This document shows positions 59,998 to 64,000 of a stretch of DNA of 64,000 nucleotides, one piece after another. The first letter of the stretch is position 1, and every line of letters begins with the position of its first letter. This DNA is from Pseudorasbora parva (taxonomy: Eukaryota; Chordata; Actinopteri; Cypriniformes; Gobionidae): positions 62,001 through 126,000 of the forward strand of contig NW_027125104.1 of the NCBI RefSeq assembly GCF_024679245.1. The letters are read 5' to 3'. The notes beneath the pieces were generated by a model, which saw only the letters and a program-made list of their open reading frames with translations, was not told the origin of the DNA and searched no databases. Made by a program: the position numbers and the translations under genes.

Positions 59998-61030
59998 TAC
60001 ACACTGGTTAAAAGCAGATAGCGTGGAGGGAAAAAGCGTGCGGTTCTTGACGCTTGTGGCGCCGCCCACTGCCCCAAAGGGTGAAGTTGCACCAGTTTTG
60101 TTATGTTTCTGTCTCTTTCTGCTGTGTCAGCCAGTGACCCGGAGAGTTCAGAGAACTGAACTGCGTCTGTTTTCATCGAGGTTGTCGAAACCTGCGACCG
60201 GTTTGCCGAATGTGGTTTTTCCCACAAACTTTGATATTCAACGGACGAGTTGATTGACAGCAGTGGTCCCAAAGGCAAAGTTGTTCGGATGGAGGTTTTC
60301 TGTCGTATGGCACGACTGTCTCGTGCGCGTGCTGTGAAAAAGCACGCGACATACGTTCGCCTATAGCCGCTCTCATGTTGTTGCTTTTTCATTTTAAAGC
60401 GCCACTAGGTGGCCATTCACCGCGTCCTTTCTCGCCTGACCCCAGACTGAGCCCGTGCACGGGTGTACCGGCTTGGGTGAAATTGTCTCGTTCCGTCCAA
60501 GAGCTATAGCCGTTCTAGCAGACCCCGCCTCGCCCAGCCCGTAGGTTTCGGCCTGCCGCCGCCAAGCTGAATCGAAATTCCCACTTTTTTTCCGATCTGG
60601 ACGGACAGTCAGACTCCAGAGAATCTTTCTGCACTGGTTTGGGCCAGATCGGGCAAAAGACCTAGGACTAGTGTGCAAAAGTAGGTTTTTCACAAAATCC
60701 CAAATACCCGAAAATTTCGCCAGCGCAACCTTCGAATCCGAGGCATGCGTCTCGCTCGGCTCGAGCCAAGGATTCCGATGATATAAGACACTTGGTTCTG
60801 CGGCGTGCGGTTTGGGAGCTACGAGCCATTTCGTACTTTCGGTGGCTGTAGCGCCACCGCCGGGCCCATCGGGGGGCCAGCCTTGGTGATGTTGTAGAGC
60901 GAGTGGCTAGTACCATCCCTCAAAGTTTCAGGTCTCTACGACGTACGGCCTTTGCCAACCCTCCCCCCCCTCACCGCTTCCCAGATGGGCGTCGCCTTTG
61001 CCGGCTCCCCTGCCGCTGCGTCATTGTGTC

Positions 61031-61218
61031 ATCGCTTCTCGGCCTTTTGGCTAAGATCAAGTGTAGTATCTGTTCTTATCAGTTTAATATCTGATACGTC
61101 CCCTATCCGGGGACTGCATATTAAATTGATTTTTGGCACATGGAGCCGGAACCGGGGCTTGCTCCGTCCACTCCACGCATCGACCTGGTATTGCAGTGCC
61201 TCCAGGAACGGTGTGCTT
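61031..61218 (+). ncRNA. U2 snRNA, unit 31
   Basis: Consensus gene and PSE. Confidence 0.97.
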
Positions 61219-61689
61219 CCCCTTTTTGGGGACTGCGAATTGTTGTGACTAATAGAAGAACCAACAACACCACTGGAATTTTGTCAGAGAATACAGAAAT
61301 ACGCAGGAAGCGCATACAGAATGACGATGAGGTGACCGTTGACGATGACCGTGCCACAGAGAAAGCAGCAAGCTGCGGTCATATGAGCATAGGGAAAAAA
61401 GAAGAACAAAAGCGTCGGTTGCCGGCCGGCTGACTCATCACCGTCACAGCACGTTTTTTGATGTCCCTCTTATTTGAGAGTCTTTACCAACGAGCTGATG
61501 AGTCGAATCAGGGGTTTGTGTTGGATGGATTAGGGACACCTGATTCAAATCAAGGTCAGGCACGCACGCACGCAGCAGTCAAGCAATGGAAGGTGCCCCG
61601 TCCTTCCTTTTCTTGGGGGAGGGGAAGGTCACCGTGTTTGAGGATGGCGAAGGGGGATAGGGCGCCTCTGCCTGGAGGCCAGGCTACTC

Positions 61690-61853
61690 ATACTTACCTG
61701 GCAGGGGAGACACCATGATCAGGAAGGTGGTTCACCCAGGGCGAGGCTCGGCCATTGCACTCCGGTTGTGCTGACCCCTGCGAATTCCCCAAATGTGGGA
61801 ATCTCGACTGCATAATTTATGGTAGTGGGGGACTGTGTTCGCGCTCTCCCCTG
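61690..61853 (+). ncRNA. U1 snRNA, unit 31 (nt 147 variant)
   Basis: T at nt 147 (61836) and T at -5; same haplotype as unit 30, adjacent to it. Confidence 0.97.
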
Positions 61854-62886
61854 TACACACTGGTTAAAAGCAGATAGCGTGGAGGGAAAAAGCGTGCGGT
61901 TCTTGACGCTTGTGGCGCCGCCCACTGCCCCAAAGGGTGAAGTTGCACCAGTTTTGTTATGTTTCTGTCTCTTTCTGCTGTGTCAGCCAGTGACCCGGAG
62001 AGTTCAGAGAACTGAACTGCGTCTGTTTTCATCGAGGTTGTCGAAACCTGCGACCGGTTTGCCGAATGTGGTTTTTCCCACAAACTTTGATATTCAACGG
62101 ACGAGTTGATTGACAGCAGTGGTCCCAAAGGCAAAGTTGTTCGGATGGAGGTTTTCTGTCGTATGGCACGACTGTCTCGTGCGCGTGCTGTGAAAAAGCA
62201 CGCGACATACGTTCGCCTATAGCCGCTCTCATGTTGTTGCTTTTTCATTTTAAAGCGCCACTAGGTGGCCATTCACCGCGTCCTTTCTCGCCTGACCCCA
62301 GACTGAGCCCGTGCACGGGTGTACCGGCTTGGGTGAAATTGTCTCGTTCCGTCCAAGAGCTATAGCCGTTCTAGCAGACCCCGCCTCGCCCAGCCCGTAG
62401 GTTTCGGCCTGCCGCCGCCAAGCTGAATCGAAATTCCCACTTTTTTTCCGATCTGGACGGACAGTCAGACTCCAGAGAATCTTTCTGCACTGGTTTGGGC
62501 CAGATCGGGCAAAAGACCTAGGACTAGTGTGCAAAAGTAGGTTTTTCACAAAATCCCAAATACCCGAAAATTTCGCCAGCGCAACCTTCGAATCCGAGGC
62601 ATGCGTCTCGCTCGGCTCGAGCCAAGGATTCCGATGATATAAGACACTTGGTTCTGCGGCGTGCGGTTTGGGAGCTACGAGCCATTTCGTACTTTCGGTG
62701 GCTGTAGCGCCACCGCCGGGCCCATCGGGGGGCCAGCCTTGGTGATGTTGTAGAGCGAGTGGCTAGTACCATCCCTCAAAGTTTCAGGTCTCTACGACGT
62801 ACGGCCTTTGCCAACCCTCCCCCCCCTCACCGCTTCCCAGATGGGCGTCGCCTTTGCCGGCTCCCCTGCCGCTGCGTCATTGTGTC

Positions 62887-63074
62887 ATCGCTTCTCGGCC
62901 TTTTGGCTAAGATCAAGTGTAGTATCTGTTCTTATCAGTTTAATATCTGATACGTCCCCTATCCGGGGACTGCATATTAAATTGATTTTTGGCACATGGA
63001 GCCGGAACCGGGGCTTGCTCCGTCCACTCCACGCATCGACCTGGTATTGCAGTGCCTCCAGGAACGGTGTGCTT
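62887..63074 (+). ncRNA. U2 snRNA, unit 32
   Basis: Consensus gene and PSE; last U2 in the window. Confidence 0.97.
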
Positions 63075-63545
63075 CCCCTTTTTGGGGACTGCGAATTGTT
63101 GTGACTAATAGAAGAACCAACAACACCACTGGAATTTTGTCAGAGAATACAGAAATACGCAGGAAGCGCATACAGAATGACGATGAGGTGACCGTTGACG
63201 ATGACCGTGCCACAGAGAAAGCAGCAAGCTGCGGTCATATGAGCATAGGGAAAAAAGAAGAACAAAAGCGTCGGTTGCCGGCCGGCTGACTCATCACCGT
63301 CACAGCACGTTTTTTGATGTCCCTCTTATTTGAGAGTCTTTACCAACGAGCTGATGAGTCGAATCAGGGGTTTGTGTTGGATGGATTAGGGACACCTGAT
63401 TCAAATCAAGGTCAGGCACGCACGCACGCAGCAGTCAAGCAATGGAAGGTGCCCCGTCCTTCCTTTTCTTGGGGGAGGGGAAGGTCACCGTGTTTGAGGA
63501 TGGCGAAGGGGGATAGGGCGCCTCTGCCTGGAGGCCAGGCAACTC

Positions 63546-63709
63546 ATACTTACCTGGCAGGGGAGACACCATGATCAGGAAGGTGGTTCACCCAGGGCGA
63601 GGCTCGGCCATTGCACTCCGGTTGTGCTGACCCCTGCGAATTCCCCAAATGTGGGAATCTCGACTGCATAATTTATGGTAGTGGGGGACTGCGTTCGCGC
63701 TCTCCCCTG
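63546..63709 (+). ncRNA. U1 snRNA, unit 32
   Basis: Consensus copy; after it the window ends within the spacer of unit 33. Confidence 0.97.
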
Positions 63710-64000
63710 TACACACTGGTTAAAAGCAGATAGCGTGGAGGGAAAAAGCGTGCGGTTCTTGACGCTTGTGGCGCCGCCCACTGCCCCAAAGGGTGAAGTT
63801 GCACCAGTTTTGTTATGTTTCTGTCTCTTTCTGCTGTGTCAGCCAGTGACCCGGAGAGTTCAGAGAACTGAACTGCGTCTGTTTTCATCGAGGTTGTCGA
63901 AACCTGCGACCGGTTTGCCGAATGTGGTTTTTCCCACAAACTTTGATATTCAACGGACGAGTTGATTGACAGCAGTGGTCCCAAAGGCAAAGTTGTTCGG

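Larger units (their letters stand above)
1..64000 (+). repeat. Tandem U2-U1 snRNA gene array, 32 complete units
   Basis: The whole window is a head-to-tail array with a 1,856-bp period, apart from units 3 and 4 and their copies 7 and 8, and unit 13, which carries an insertion. Unit starts are 1, 1857, 3713, 5620, 7230, 9086, 10942, 12849, 14459, 16315, 18171, 20027, 21883, 28581, then every 1,856 bp to 63845. Each unit contains, in order, about 900 bp of spacer, U2, about 470 bp of spacer, U1 and about 135 bp of trailing spacer. Units differ by only a few substitutions, as expected for a multigene array kept uniform by unequal exchange or gene conversion. Both genes are on the + strand throughout. 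The array runs off both ends of the window. Confidence 0.98.

Noticed and set aside
1..64000. CRISPR array or other prokaryotic repeat system
   Set aside because: The repeat is 1.86 kb with eukaryotic spliceosomal RNAs and a poly(A)-tailed non-LTR element; there are no short direct repeats with unique spacers and no cas genes.

Overview
The window is a head-to-tail tandem array of spliceosomal snRNA genes from a vertebrate-like nuclear genome. The basic unit is about 1,856 bp and carries one U2 snRNA gene followed about 470 bp later by one U1 snRNA gene, both on the + strand. Thirty-two complete units and the start of a 33rd fill the window, giving 32 U2 and 32 U1 loci. With units counted from the first base, unit n holds U2 copy n and U1 copy n. 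A ray-finned fish is the most likely host. This rests on the vertebrate-type U1 and U2 sequences, an inserted retrotransposon of the Keno type (a U2-targeting group known from fish), and a spacer stretch resembling a dispersed teleost repeat. No protein-coding host gene is seen; the many short open frames in the units are by-products of the repeated RNA genes and spacers.

Layout: units 1-4 (1-7229) and units 5-8 (7230-14458) are two copies of a four-unit block whose third and fourth members share a 51-bp spacer expansion and a 246-bp spacer deletion. Units 9-12 (14459-21882) are ordinary. In unit 13 (21883-28580) the U2 gene is split by a 4.85-kb non-LTR retrotransposon (22813-27660). Units 14-32 (28581-63844) are ordinary in length but show alternating variants with a two-unit (3,712-bp) period across units 18-21 and 24-29.

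Each snRNA gene has its own snRNA-type RNA polymerase II signals: a PSE-like element near -60 with a shared TCACCG...GATGG core, and a 3' box downstream. The best-supported notable feature is the retrotransposon. It encodes a zinc-knuckle ORF1 protein and an ORF2 protein with an apurinic-type endonuclease and reverse transcriptase, ends in 36 A residues, and lies in the same orientation as U2. It replaces U2 nucleotides 33-38, the GUAGUA branch-point recognition box, so the host gene is disabled at its functional core while the U2 promoter is left directly upstream of the element. ORF1 and ORF2 share a reading frame and are separated by a single TAA with no usable ATG for ORF2.
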